From positions 2,401,100 through 2,465,099 of the forward strand of contig JAEVLN010000015.1 in NCBI GenBank assembly GCA_018350325.1: a stretch of DNA of 64,000 bases. Reading direction: 5' to 3'. The notes beneath the pieces were generated by a model. That model made no database searches. It was not told the DNA's origin and was given only the letters and a program-made list of their open reading frames with translations. Origin of the DNA: Globodera rostochiensis (lineage: Eukaryota; Nematoda; Chromadorea; Rhabditida; Heteroderidae). Shown in pieces: positions 1-11,893 of the stretch; the first letter of the stretch is position 1, and each line of letters starts with the position of its first letter. Position numbers and translations under genes: made by a program.

Positions 1-1550
1 TTTGGATAAATATAAATAATAATTATTTTTTTAAAAAAAATAAATAAATTTTAAAATAATTTAATTTTTTTAAAATTTAATTGAACATATATTAAAATAT
101 TATTTGAATTTGATTCAAAAAAATAATTTAAATTTTTAGGATTTCGNTTNCTCTGAAAATTAATCGGAAGAAATTGATAAAATTAATAAAANTGTATTAT
201 GAATCTTCCACTTATACATGACTCTTCAAAATTTAAAACTGTTGCAATTTCTTTTTTTTTACATTTAATACTTTAATTTTTAATTTTTTAAAAATTTTTT
301 TCAATTTATNNTAATCAATTTAAAAAATTTAATGGTATAATTTTGCTAATATTTCACAAATNNTTATATCAACTTAATTTGATAAATTGAATTGTTTGGC
401 CAAATTCAAATTGAAATATTTTTTGATTTATGANNNAAATGAAATCTAATTTATTTAAGTNNAGTTTCATAATTTTGTATTATTAAGNGATTTTAAATTG
501 AATCCATTTTGACTNCAATTTGTCATTAAACAAAATCAAAAAAATATTGTCGCTCTAAATCAATAGAAATTATTNTATTTAAAACAACTGTTTTTTTCAN
601 NTNTATATTNNATGAATTTGTTTTTTAAATTTTAAACAATTTTTTAAAAATTTGATATAATAAATTAATTCAATATTTGTCTTATTTTTTAAAATNCAAA
701 AATAANAGATATAATTTATTACTAAAATTCCAAAAATAATTATCAAAAATATTTATATATTCTTGACAATATTAATAAAATTAATATTTATATGAGCATG
801 AATTTCAACAAAAGAATATCAAAATTAATTTAATCAGATTTATTTCTCTCAATTTGATCACAAAGAATCTTTCCAAANTNNNATTTGAAAGAAATATTAT
901 TAAATTTTAAGANTTCAAATTGTTACCAACCAAATATTGTAATTTTATTTAAAATGANNATTTGAAAAGCAATCGTATTAATATTACTTTTTTTCAATTT
1001 ATAAATGCCAATAAAATGTTGTCGAACAAAATAGCAGAAAAATTAAGATCAAAAACAATCTATTATAGCAGGGNNCATAATTAATTACAATTTTGAGCTA
1101 TTTAAATAATTTGCTAATTATAATGAATTTAATAATATAGTATNTTTTGGTACTTATTTATTTGTTAAAAAATTTATTTCATATTTAAAAAAAAAAAATT
1201 TACATTAATTTNANCTATTGTTAATTGAANATTTTAATAAAATTTTTATGATATATTCAAAAAATAAGTATAATTACGGAATTCAGTAATNCANNNTTTT
1301 TTTATTTATAAAATTTTCTAATTTGCCAATGAAATTGACGCAAAAAAATTATGAAATTTTTTTTTAAAAATGTGCGTTCAACTGAGATATNAGTAAGCAA
1401 TTAAAAAAGTTTTAATTTAGACTTTTATCATTAATGTCCAAATTATTNGTAATTTTTTGATCATTTTAAAATCATTTATTTTATTCATATTAATTTGGAA
1501 AAAAATTTGAACGGANNNAATTCAAATTTTTGAATACTTATTAAATTTTT
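1..1550. other. AT-rich sequence with N gaps, no gene seen
   Basis: This stretch is very AT-rich, with many A and T runs and scattered single or short N ambiguities. All frames are densely stopped and I see no splice-bounded exon, RNA gene or recognisable element. The scattered ambiguities suggest collapsed or poorly read repeats, so absence of a gene here is a weak statement. Confidence 0.6.
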
Positions 1551-1918
1551 TGTGAAAATACAACAAAAAAACAATTAAAATATTTTTATTTAAAATCAGG
1601 CTATTAAGTCGTACATATTAAAAAATTCATCTCATTTACAATTTTATGGCCATTTAATAAATGTTTTTCCTTTATTTTGTTGGTCAGCCGTTAGTTTTGT
1701 GAAAATACAACAAAAAAACAATTAAAAACAATTTTTATTTAAAATCAGGCTATTAAGTCGTACATATTAAAAAATTCATCTCATTTACAATTTTTAGGGC
1801 CATTAATAAATGTTTTTCCTTTATTTTGTTGGTCAGCCGTTAGTTTTGTGAAAATACAACAAAAAAACAATTAAAAACAATTTTTATTTAAAATCAGGCT
1901 ATTAAGTCGTACATATTA
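1551..1918. repeat. About 2.5 copies of a 146-bp tandem repeat
   Basis: The phrase gtgaaaatacaacaaaaaaa starts near 1551, 1697 and 1845, and each copy runs through a shared 'atcaggctattaagtcgtac' segment. The spacing is about 146-148 bp and the copies are nearly identical. The last copy is cut off at about 1918, where a short array of the word aaataaggaca begins (1925-2025). Confidence 0.8.
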
Positions 1919-2089
1919 AACGGAGGCCTCAAATAAGGACACATCTTACAAATAAGGACATTTTTAATTTATAAGATTGGCACCCCTAAAATAAGGACAA
2001 ATCTTATAAATAAGGACAGATGCGACCTTTGAATCTAACGGAGCAAACAAAAGTTAAAACATTTCGGAGTGCGCGATGGTCAAAATATT

Positions 2090-2748
2090 GAACGGGTATC
2101 GATTCGTTCCCCACCAATTCGTACCCCATCGATTCGTTCCCCACCTACGATTCGTTCCCTTTGTAACGATTCGTTCCCCTCTATAAAAATGATAAAAAAC
2201 CTATAAAACTCGTACAAAAACATGCGTAGAACACGAATCGGGGTTCCCTTTTTGCGTATATCGAACCCCGAACCCAAAATTCGAACAATAGGTCGAAAAA
2301 AAACTTTATTCAAAAAAAAATTTCTAAAAACTTTTTTTTTAAGTCGTTAAAAAGTTATTTCCAGGGGTTTTGGGCTTCTAGGGTTACTATTTTTGATTCG
2401 GTTCCGAACTCCGGAGTCATTCATAATGCAATTCATTTGCTCTTCTGATCATCCTTACATCGATTTTGAAGCTTTTAACGACTAAAAACAAAAAAAAATT
2501 GGGAAATTTTTGTTTTTTTGAATTTTTTTTTGGTTATTTCGACTAATTGATCGAATTCTGGGTCCGGGGTTCGATATACGCAAAAAGGGAACCCGGATTC
2601 GTGTTCTACGCATGTTTTTGTACGAGTTTTATAGGTTTTTTATCATTTTTATAGAGGGGAACGAATCGTTACAAAGGGAACGAATCGTAGGTGGGGAACG
2701 AATCGATGGGGTACGAATTGGTGGGGAACGAATCGATATTTTACCCAA
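2090..2748. mobile_element. Foldback element, word cgattcgttcccc
   Basis: The left arm (about 2098-2330) and right arm (about 2520-2745) are inverted copies of each other around a loop of roughly 190 bp. Both arms begin with several near-copies of the word cgattcgttcccc (on the right, its complement) and continue into a shared single-copy section that includes tatcgaaccccg. There is no transposase ORF. The structure fits a non-autonomous foldback or long-TIR element. Confidence 0.8.
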
Positions 2749-3332
2749 AATATTCACTAAAAAAGGTGCGAGAGAACGCTAAACGAGAGAAAGTTAGAGA
2801 AAGAAAGAAATTTGTATAATTCTCTCGCACTCTCCATTTATTGGCACACATCTCGCTTTTTGAGTCGCTGTGTCAATTACTTTCATTGATTTTTGTGTGA
2901 CGACTTTTAGGCAAATGCCGTTCGTGCCTATTTTAGACAGCTGAGGATTTTTTGTGCCTATTTCGCCATTTTTGGCGAAGATTCCTCATACAAAAGTAGA
3001 GTGCGGCAAAATCACTTTGCGAATCATTGAAATTCAAAATTTTTTGCAGGACCGGATCCTGCAGGATTAATCCTTCAAATCCTGCAGATCTTTAAGGGCA
3101 TTTTATGCAAAAAAGTTTTTTCTGGCGGAATTTTTTGAAAAATGTCATTTTAGGCTCAAAAACACTAAAATAGCGTACGACAAAATGCTTCTCAAAATAT
3201 AAAATTTGTAAATGTTTTTTATTCGATAATTGTTATAAAAATTGTAGCGGAGAGGGGAGTTTTTTTTGGAGTCGGCCATTAAATTCTCCCCGATTTGTTT
3301 TCAGCCAATTTTCAATTTTATTTTTTGTAAAT
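2749..3332. other. Intergenic, upstream of the coiled-coil gene
   Basis: Unique-looking AT-rich sequence between the foldback element and the ATG at 3333. It contains a short 'tgcctattt' duplication near 2930-2960 and a 'ctgcagga' palindromic patch near 3055-3085. I see no clear promoter motif. Confidence 0.4.
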
Positions 3333-5779
3333 ATGGACACAAATTTTGAGAATGCGCAAGAAGAGCAGCAGCTTAACAGACGTATTCTGTGTTTGCAACG
3401 GAAATGTAAACAGTTGGAGGAGATTAACGCCCAATATTGTGACGAGGACGACGAACGGTTGAAGCAAATTGACGCGACTGAAGAGGAAATCAGAGCGCTG
3501 AAAAAAGACAACGCTTTTAAGGTAGAGTTAGCCGAGACCGAGATTTTTGGGAAATCCCGGGATTTTATAAGGAGTAAATTCAGTCCCAAAATTGGAGTCT
3601 TCAGGATTTTTGGTAAAAAGCGGGACCGGGATCGTGAAAGCCGGGATCGGGACCAGGATCAGGATTTGACTTTTCAAAAACCGGGGCCGGGATCGGGATT
3701 CCAAAAACCGAGATAATCCCGCCCGATCCCGACCGGGATCACGATCCCGGTCTTCTCTAACGCCTTTGTTTTTCATGAAAATTTTAAAAAAATTTGGCGT
3801 TTTGGGCGCAAATTTTTTTGTAACTAAAATTAATGAGGTTGACAATTAAAAACTTCTATTTTTTGGATCAATTCTATTTCCAGGCCAAACAAATTCAGCA
3901 GGAGCGGGAGGAAAATCTGCAACTGAAATTGGAACTCGAAGAACAACAGAAAAAGGCAGAGGAAATGGTGCTGCGCAATGCGATCCGAATCGGCTCCAAA
4001 GCCAGTCGCATGAAGGTGAGGACGTTGTGATTCAACGGATTCCGGGACTTTAAAAATCCAAAATTTTGAAAAAATTGAATTTTTGAGGGAATTTGCTATG
4101 AAAATTGGCTAAACCTTTTGAATTTTGCTGATTTTTTTTGCTTGTGGTAGGACTAGGAATAAAATTCTGCAATTTTTTCTGTGATTTGTCTAATTTCAGC
4201 CTCCTTCCAGTGCCAGTACGTCTTCGTCTTCCTCCCGTTCATCGTCGTCGGCCGCCGGGTTCACTTCTCTGATGCATTCCGTAGGCGTTGCCGCCAATAA
4301 AAATACCGTTATTCTCTACTCTCCCAGCTTCTCTCAGCGGTTGGATGATGAAGGTAGGTTCGTATGTAAATTTTTGTTTTTTGCTTTGACGATTTAATAG
4401 AAACTGAAGGCTATTGGACCGAACTAAGCTTAATTATTTTTTTGTGGAGAAATAGTCAAAAATCCAAAGATTTGGTGGAAACCGAGAATGTTAATTAAAC
4501 GGGCTCAAGTTTCTTTTCCCGGCACGGAGTCGGATAAAAAGTTGAAATTTTTGTTAGCTTCCACAAAACATTTTAAACACAAAAAAAAAGATTCCAACTT
4601 TAAAGAATGCATTTTTTTAACCACACACCCCCTCCCCCATGTGGATTTTTTGGCGGGTTTGATCAAACTTCCCCTGTTCTCGGCAGATGCCAACGTCGTG
4701 GAAGGACGTGACTCGGGAAATTTCTCTGATCAGGATCAGCAGGACAGTGTTGGCAATGCGGGGTCGGGCAAGCTGTTGTCTAATGTTCCGGAGGTTGGAA
4801 ATTTTGGCGGAATGTCCTTGGTGGAAGAGTTGGAGTTGGCGGAGCAGCAGCAAAAAATGAAAGAAGAAATAGACAAAGCGCAGTTGGAGCAACACCAGCA
4901 ACAGAACATCGTGGAGGAGCCGGGGATGGCGGTGCAGCACCAGCAGCAGAACAACAACAACAACAGGTGGGGTTGAAGAGGATGATCAAATGGGCGCCCG
5001 TGCTTGATTTGACCTGATTGGAGGGATGAGGGGGGGGGGGGGGGGGGTCTTTCTTTCTTTCTCTCCTCCTCTCGCTCTCTTAACTCTCTCTCTCTCTCGC
5101 TTTCTTATGTTTTTCTCTTTTTCGTCTGTTTCTTCCTCTATTCTTTCTCGCTCTTTTTTACCCTTTTTCTCTCTCATTCCAACTTCTTTCTTTTTAAAGC
5201 TATTTTTTGTTGTATCATTTAATTTTTCAGTCACACTCCCAACGGCGCTCCTCTTCGTCATTTCCTTCTTTCCCTGGTCATTCTTCTCTTCTTCTTTGTT
5301 CTCATTGTGTTGGTGGTGCCCAGTGTCCAGCGCGGTCAACTTGTCATCCGGATTTCCGTCTTTTTTCCATCTGCCATAAAGTTGGCGGAGAATGTTCTGC
5401 AGTCAAAGGACGTCGGAATGGAACAACAACATCTTCAGCAACAATTTGTTGCCGCATTGAGTGAACGAGTCGAACAGCTGGAATTGGAGCTGAAGGAGAC
5501 GCACACAAAGTTCGAGCAGCAATTGGAGGAATTGGAAACAATTCGAATGATGCGATCAATAAGGTGGGAAACAAGTGATTTTGTTGTCGTCTTTTTGAGT
5601 TTTTGTTTAACCAAATATGTTTTTAAACTCTTCAATTTTCGGCGCTGTCGTCGGGCCCCTCAAAGTCTTAAAATATTTTTACATTTTCTTCAATTAGCTT
5701 AAGGAAGAATAAGGGAATCAAAGGGAGTGCGCGGGGGCACGTTTGGGCGCTGAATAATTCGGAACATTATTATATTTAG
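3333..5779 (+). CDS. Coiled-coil protein with internal transmembrane helix, six exons
   Basis: My model joins 3333-3521, 3884-4015, 4200-4353, 4687-4966, 5231-5563 and 5698-5779, giving 389 residues. Every junction is GT-AG and the phases agree (0, 0, 1, 2, 2). Residues 1-107 are a charged coiled coil rich in E, Q and K. A serine-rich stretch follows near 108-125, then an acidic, glutamine-rich coiled coil near 160-250 that ends in an Asn/Gln run. Residues about 263-284 are a strongly hydrophobic helix (FLLSLVILLFFFVLIVLVV), followed by a second coiled coil near 315-360. The shape suggests a membrane-anchored coiled-coil protein, possibly oligomeric. I do not recognise the family and assign no function. 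Intron 4 carries a long G run. Part of the gene is duplicated, inverted and broken at 16.1-16.9 kb. Confidence 0.72.
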
Positions 5780-6589
5780 AGTTAAGGACAATCCTAAAAT
5801 GGAAAAAATGGGTATTTCAGTACAATACCGGTCTCCAACTCAATCATTTCAGTAGAGATTGGCAAATTTTTTTTCTCGTAAACGGGAATTCGTAATTTTG
5901 CGGAAACGGGATTCCCGCCTTTTTCTCTTTCCACCTAAAAATGCCGTTTAAATAAAGCTGAAGGGAGCACTGATTGCAACATTTGACTGAGGCAAACTTT
6001 GGGCGGAGTTTTGAATACAAATTCGGATGAGGAAGCGCCGGCAGCGATATTTTTTTCTTTTGAAAGATATGGGCGATGCATTTTAACATTTATACAATTT
6101 GTTTTGTTTTCAAATTGTAAAATTTACCCTTTCATTCTCAAATTTAAATGCTTAAAAATCCATGTCTAATATTACTTTAAAAATTCCAAAAAACGGTGTT
6201 GAGACATCACCGTCGGAAAAATTTGTTTTAAAAACATTTTTGTTGTTTAATTCATCCTCCATAATTAAATTATTTTAGAGATCAGAAAAACTGCGCAAAG
6301 CCAATTTCAAAAACCCTGAGATTGCCATCGTGCGCTTCTTTCTTAACCTTCAAAGCAAAATTTTTAAAGTTTTAGCTGAGCCCTCCAAATCTAGGTTTCT
6401 ATAGGCAAAACCCAAAAACCTGAAAAACGAGTTCAAAAACGTGGCAAAAAACGTGGTCATTTTTTAGGCCTTTAATTTAATATAAAATTGCTCGAACAAT
6501 CATTAACGAGCATATTTATCACCACTTTCACCATTTTGAGATTGGCGAGAAAGGAAGTATGTATTAGAGGCCGGAAACTTGGACCCAAA
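5780..6589. other. Intergenic; first copy of dispersed repeat R1
   Basis: The interval 5935-6120 carries a repeat that recurs at 8435-8640 (same orientation) and 13445-13665 (inverted). It is marked by gaagcgccggcagcgatat and ggcgatgcattttaacattt. The remainder is unique AT-rich DNA with no supported exon. Confidence 0.6.
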
Positions 6590-7060
6590 CAATATTTGGT
6601 CAATAGTATTGTTGGGTTGTCCTCCAATTTGGACTAAACAATATTTGGTCAATAGTATTGTTGGGTTGTCCTCCAATTTGGACTAAACAATATTTGGTCA
6701 ATAGTATTGTTGGGTTGTCCTCCAATTTGGACTAAACAATATTTGGTCAATAGTATTGTTGGGTTGTCCTCCAATTTGGACTAAACAATATTTGGTCAAT
6801 AGTATTGTTGGGTTGTCCTCCAATTTGGACTAAACAATATTTGGTCAATAGTATTGTTGGGTTGTCCTCCAATTTGGACTAAACAATATTTGGTCAATAG
6901 TATTGTTGGGTTGTCCTCCAATTTGGACTAAACAATATTTGGTCAATAGTATTGTTGGGTTGTCCTCCAATTTGGACTAAACAATATTTGGTCAATAGTA
7001 TTGTTGGGTTGTCCTCCAATTTGGACTAAACAATATTTGGTCAATAGTATTGGTCCAATT
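6590..7060. repeat. 49-bp minisatellite, about 9.5 copies
   Basis: A perfect or near-perfect unit containing attgttgggttgtcctccaa repeats every 49 bp: caatagtattg recurs at 6601, 6650 and so on. The copies are almost identical, which indicates recent expansion or active homogenisation. Because 49 is not a multiple of 3, any ORF across it shifts frame at each unit, so it is not coding. The last unit diverges after about 7050. Confidence 0.9.
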
Positions 7061-7304
7061 TTTTGTACAAAACAACCCAAAAATTTTTTGGTATTGGGTT
7101 TTGGTCCGGACTCTAGTATGTATGCCAGGCCCGTAGCCAAGAAATTTTTTTCGGAGGGGGACAGTTTGGGGAAAAAGTCGATTTTTAGGGAGTGTGTGTT
7201 TACCTTTTTATTACATTTTTGTTAAGCAATTTTTCAAAAAAAAAGTTCGATTTTAAGGGTGCATTCCGTTTTTAGAGCTATTTTGTTAATGAATTTGTGA
7301 AACG
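7061..7304. other. Non-coding between minisatellite and foldback
   Basis: AT-rich sequence without supported exons or repeats recognised elsewhere, apart from the partial end of the minisatellite unit. Confidence 0.4.
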
Positions 7305-7890
7305 GCGATTTTTTGGGAATAGTAAAGAACATAGGTCCCGATTTTTTTTTGTTTTTAATGGGGGTTTTAAGCAATTCGAAGAAGTACTCGGGGGTTATCA
7401 AGGTCGCTGATCACGAATATGACATCATCTAATCTATGATTTCAACACCTAAGATTTTTAGAAAAAATCAAATAATTTTCAAAGTCGCTAAAAGGGTGTT
7501 TCTAGGGGTACTCGGGGCCGTAGAATTCAAATCTGGCCTTTTTGTTGTAATTTTGTGCTTTTTTTGAATGATTTCGAAGCCAAAATTAGTTCAGGAAAAT
7601 TTTTATTTTTTTTGGAAAATTGTTCGATTTTGGTTTTGGGGTTCGAATTGGTCAAAATGGAGCTCAGATTCAAATTCTACGGCCCCGAGTACCCCTAGAA
7701 ACACCCTTTTAGCGACTTTGAAAATTATTTGATTTTTTCTAAAAATCTTAGATGTTGAAATCATAGATTAGATGATGTCATATTCGTGATCAGCGACCTT
7801 GATAACCCCCGAGTACTTCTTCGAATTGCTTAAAACCCCCATTAAAAACAAAAAAAAACGGGACCTATATTCTTTACTATTACCGATTTT
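7305..7890. mobile_element. Foldback element with 230-bp arms
   Basis: The left arm (about 7305-7545) and right arm (about 7655-7890) are almost perfect inverted copies, sharing for example gaagaagtactcgggggtta, gaaacacccttttagcgact and the tract around ctacggccccgag. The central loop is about 110 bp. No ORF of transposase type is present. High arm identity implies recent insertion or gene conversion between the arms. Confidence 0.85.
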
Positions 7891-8434
7891 TTTTTTGCAA
7901 ATTCAATTTTATTTGGATAGGTGGGGAGGCGGGGGGGGGGGGGGGGTGGCGGTGCCGATAAGCACCGCCGAGTAAATTTTGAAACCAAGCTGAAAAGACG
8001 TTTTTCGTGCGTTTCAGGCTGTTCCCAGTTCAGGAAAAAAATATGCAAAGTCCATTATATTGCGATTAAATGGAAATAAAGTGGTTTCGAGGCTGAAACG
8101 GGGCAAAAACGTGGCACTCTACCCGAAAACGGGGCGAAACGTGGCATCTTTCAAAAACGTGGCAAAACCGTGGCTCTCAACCCCAAAACGGGGCGAATGC
8201 CACGTTTCCGGGGCTAAATAGAAACCCTGCTCCAAATCACATCACTTTTCCAATTTAATTTTCGTGCATTCCGGATTTTTGCCAAAAAATCCGAAATCCG
8301 TGGGCGGTGCCGATTGGCATCACCGGGAAAAGATGTCAAGTTTTAATGAAAAAAGATGTAAATTTCTATAGTCATAATAGAGCCAGAAAATTTTCAGGCA
8401 TATTTGCCTTCAATTTTTTCTTTCACCCAAAAAA
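7891..8434. repeat. G run and word array aaacg(t)ggc
   Basis: A 16-17-base G run lies near 7930-7946. Between about 8095 and 8230 the words aaaacggggcg and aaaacgtggc are reiterated seven or eight times with small changes, like the arms of the foldback elements elsewhere in the window. The inverted partner was not found nearby. Confidence 0.55.
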
Positions 8435-8640
8435 TTCCGTTTAAATAAAGCTGAAGGGAGCAATGATTGCAATGCTTAACTGCGGCAAACTTTGGGCGGA
8501 GCTTTGAATACAAATTCGGATGAGGAAGCGCCGGCAGCGATATTTTTTTTCAAAGATATGGGCGATGCATTTTAACATTTATACAATTTGTTTTGTTGTC
8601 AAATTAGCATTTTTTTGGATAAAAATTCAGTTTCAGCACC
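8435..8640 (+). repeat. Dispersed repeat R1, copy 2
   Basis: Closely matches 5935-6120 and the inverted copy at 13445-13665, sharing aataaagctgaagggagca and gaagcgccggcagcgatat. This copy and the 13.5-kb copy also share a longer right part (gcatttttttggataaaaat), which the first copy lacks. Confidence 0.8.
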
Positions 8641-9158
8641 CTAGTAGTGTACGGATAGGAAAGTTACCGCTTTTTCGACGAAAGATAAGGCAAAAGCGAG
8701 AGATGGTCAGACAAAAACCGGGAAAAACAGCAATTTTCCCTTCCCTCCCCATCATTTCAGCTACATTGTAAACTTTTAGTTTTTACTTTTCCCTTTTATA
8801 TTTTTCCTTTTTGGTATTTTTGCTCCCTGTTAACCCTTCCCGTTCGAGGGAATTTTTGCAGATTTTCCTGATTTTTTGCACAGAGCTTGCCAACTAAATT
8901 GTCTATAATAAAGAGCAGAAGAATTCTGATCTGAGAAAATTGTTGAAGTTTGACGGAGAAGTCGAAAAATTTTAATTTTTTCTGTCCGAAAGTTGGGCAA
9001 CAACAGCGATCCCTAATTTGCTTCAATTTCGGAACAAATTGGCATTAAGAAAAGAAGACAAATATTTATATAATCAATAAATCAACAAAAATGATTAGTG
9101 CTAAAAACGATCGGCCCCCGTTAACCTTAAATAACAGCAAAAAGTTTTCTTCCAATTT
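8641..9158. other. Intergenic, 3' of the BTB-SPRY gene
   Basis: No exon or repeat supported. It lies downstream of the minus-strand stop codon at 9159 and would hold the 3' UTR of that gene. An AATAAA-like poly(A) signal on the minus strand could not be assigned with confidence. Confidence 0.35.
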
Positions 9159-11893
9159 CTAAATACCATCGCCGGCAATGTTGAATTTGAAATTCGGGCC
9201 AAAATTCGCTTCAATTTTTGCGCCAGAATTGAACAACGTAACGCACGGGTACAATTCGATGCCAGAATCGACAAACAAACCGGCAGTTTCTGAAAAAATA
9301 TTAAAACAATAAATTCGCCCTTCCGCGTTCTTCTTAACAAATCCCATCAAAAATCCATTTTCTCGGCGACGCCTCTCGGCACCGCCGACCCCCCCCCTTC
9401 CCCTAAACTGATATAAAACAATGGAATTGCCCTTTTTATAAGTTGGTCTATTTCTTTCTCACCCAAACGCTGTCCATTTTTTGTGTAAATGATTTGACGA
9501 GACGCCAAATTGACACTGCATCCGATGACGTCACCGACGCCAAACGAAGGCTTTCTAACGATGACCGGACGCCCATCGTAGTGGGAACATCCCTCTTCCT
9601 CGTGACCCCAAAATTGGCCCCAGCTGTCATATGCGTAAGTGCCTTCGTAAACTCCAACACGTTCGTTCAATGGCATTTCTTTCGGCGCAAGTCCAATGTA
9701 AATACCGCTAAATTTTATTTTTTAAAGGAAAGTGCTTCCTTTGATAATCTCTTATTAACTGAAAATCATTATAAGAAATAGAAAATATATTTAAAAAATT
9801 CAAAGCATTTCGATGTTCAACAATTTATTTATTTAACTTACATTCTTCCTTCCTCCACGATGGACACTTCGTAGTAAAAAATCCCGAATTTTCCTTTTGG
9901 AATTGGCCGTTCAGCTCGGATAGAGCGAGTCCCTGAAAAGAAGTTAATTAAAAGAATTTTTTTATGAACTCTTAATAAACTTTTTAACTAAATCACTTTA
10001 ACAGAATAATATTTACCCTTATTCTCTTGAGTAAATTGGGCAATCAATCGTTTAGGCCCAGAGAGCGCGAGGCCCCGGTGACATGCAGCGGAATCCCATC
10101 GATTTTGAAGGGTTAGTCCTATGGAAATATAATTTTATTTTCAAAATATTAAATTCCATTTCCCTTTTGAGCCGGTTCTTTATGCAACCCGGTTTAAAAC
10201 CAGTTGCCAACAAAAATTTTTCAAAAATCAGAACATTGGAATCAAAATATCAGAATTTGGGGTCAAAAACCAGTACATTTTAAATTTGTCAGATTCTGCC
10301 TCCTAAAATCAGTACATTCTGATAAATACAGTTGGAAACCCTGTTTAAACCAAGCTTTTTTCATAGCTAAATCAAAAAGTGCCACTTTTATGTAAGCATG
10401 CGGAAATGTTTTAAAATTTTGTTTTTCAAAACCACTTTAAACGTTATTTATGCTTTTCTATAAAATCCGTTTTTCCGAAAAAGACACAAAAGTCGTCTTT
10501 CGTCCATTTCTTGAAGAAAAATCCAAGCTCGGATTCGTATTCCCCGCATATTTTTACCCGAACCCATGCTTTCTGTGTTTTAAAATTTTTTCCATTCCCC
10601 AATTCTAAAGGATTGCCCTCTCTTTTTAACCTACCCGATTTAGTCCCGGCACGTCCATTAGTTGGGAATTGGAGCTGATAAGGACCGGGCCTTGCGCGTT
10701 CCGGACCAGAATAATACAGGAAAATGCTGAGCATCTCGCCCTCCGTCAACACTCCGGACGGAACTGTCAAAAGCGCAAGGTGGTCGTCAACCGTATTTAA
10801 ATCCAAAAGAAATGAAAGGTCCCCAAAAAGGTGTTCACCAATATTGTCAGAAAAGTCCTCTTGTGAAATGAGCGGAAAACGAATTTTGAAAAGTGCCGGG
10901 CCGAGCATTGCGCGCCTATTCTCCGCCGAACAATCTTTCCCATTTTGACGGCATTTTTCGTCCGCCCAGCGAAGTGCCTAATTTAAAAGAAATACTAAAA
11001 TTACAATCATTTAAATTTGTTTATTTTTATAAATTTACGGCATTCCAAATTGTAATTTCATCGCTGATGCACAGTTCGTCACGTTCCATAATCTCACACA
11101 ATGATTTCTGATCAATTTGCAAAAACGCTTCCGAGAGGATCAAAGGGTCCGCATTCTGGTCGATGAATGCCAAACAACGGCGAGCAAAGTCCCGAAACAA
11201 TAAAATAATTAATTATGCTTTTTAAAAAGACAAAATTAATTTAGGATTAAAAATAAGTAAAAATTTCCCCCCCCCACCTCTTCTCCAAGAAAGCGAGTCT
11301 CGACAAACGCAAGAAAAACATTGCTCAGCTTCCATATAGGGAAGTTCAGACACGAATTGACAAGTTCAGGAAGGTCATATTTTTTAGCTTAAATTAAAAA
11401 TTTAAAAACCAAAAATGTAAAAATCCATAAATGACCGGCATAAAGCACAGCGATTGCATTGTCCCCGTTCAGTCCGCTCAAATCGTCCACATAAATGAAG
11501 CTGAGCATCGCCTTGAACGCCCCCACCTCCACGTCCGGCACCTTCACGGGTTTAGTCTCTTCCGAAGGGTCTAAAAAATTCGTTATCAAATTTTTAATTA
11601 CTTTTTAATTTTTTTTCAACTTACCGGCATTTCGGGCATCAAAAGGGAACATTGCCTCGAAAACGGCGGAGGCCGCCATCAGAATCAATTTATGTGCTGG
11701 CAGAAGCTTAACAAAATTAAAATATTTATTAATAAAAGTAAAGAAAATATCATTAATTAAAGTAAATGTTTCACTATTTTTCAGAACTCGCCTCCTTTTC
11801 GTCTCCTCCCCCCACCAAAAAGTGAACGTCCGCCCCATTGCCCGTGTCCAGCAAATGCTTAATACGGCCGACCGAAGAATTTGGTTTTGGCAT
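9159..11893 (-). CDS. BTB-BACK-SPRY protein gene, 11 exons, one acceptor mutated
   Basis: The model (minus) joins 11893-11792, 11706-11625, 11570-11436, 11387-11278, 11191-11039, 10977-10839, 10763-10635, 10118-10017, 9932-9842, 9707-9463 and 9289-9159, about 472 residues, with phases agreeing throughout. Exons 1-4 are a BTB/POZ fold ([17 protein letters not shown]). Exons 5-6 are a BACK-like region ([18 protein letters not shown]). Exon 7 ends with FPTNGR. Exons 8-11 are a RanBPM-type SPRY domain ([57 protein letters not shown]). BTB-BACK proteins typically bind cullin-3, with a partner domain that selects substrate; a substrate-adaptor role is inference. There is no signal peptide. Intron 1 has a GC donor (GAG|GCGAGT). 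Exon 5 should start after TTTCAG but the sequence reads TTTCGG, so the gene may be inactive or alternatively spliced. Confidence 0.7.

Noticed and set aside
5026..5379. Plus-strand frame with long hydrophobic and Ser stretches
   Set aside because: Most of it is the pyrimidine-rich intron 4 of the coiled-coil gene; only the part from 5231 is coding, and in another frame.
6590..7060. Possible CRISPR-like array because of regular direct repeats
   Set aside because: There are no unique spacers; the unit is continuous 49-bp sequence in a eukaryotic context.
6943..7225. Frames with NTIDQILFSPNW repeats and an overlapping plus-strand frame
   Set aside because: They lie on the 49-bp minisatellite and its edge; the unit shifts frame at each copy.
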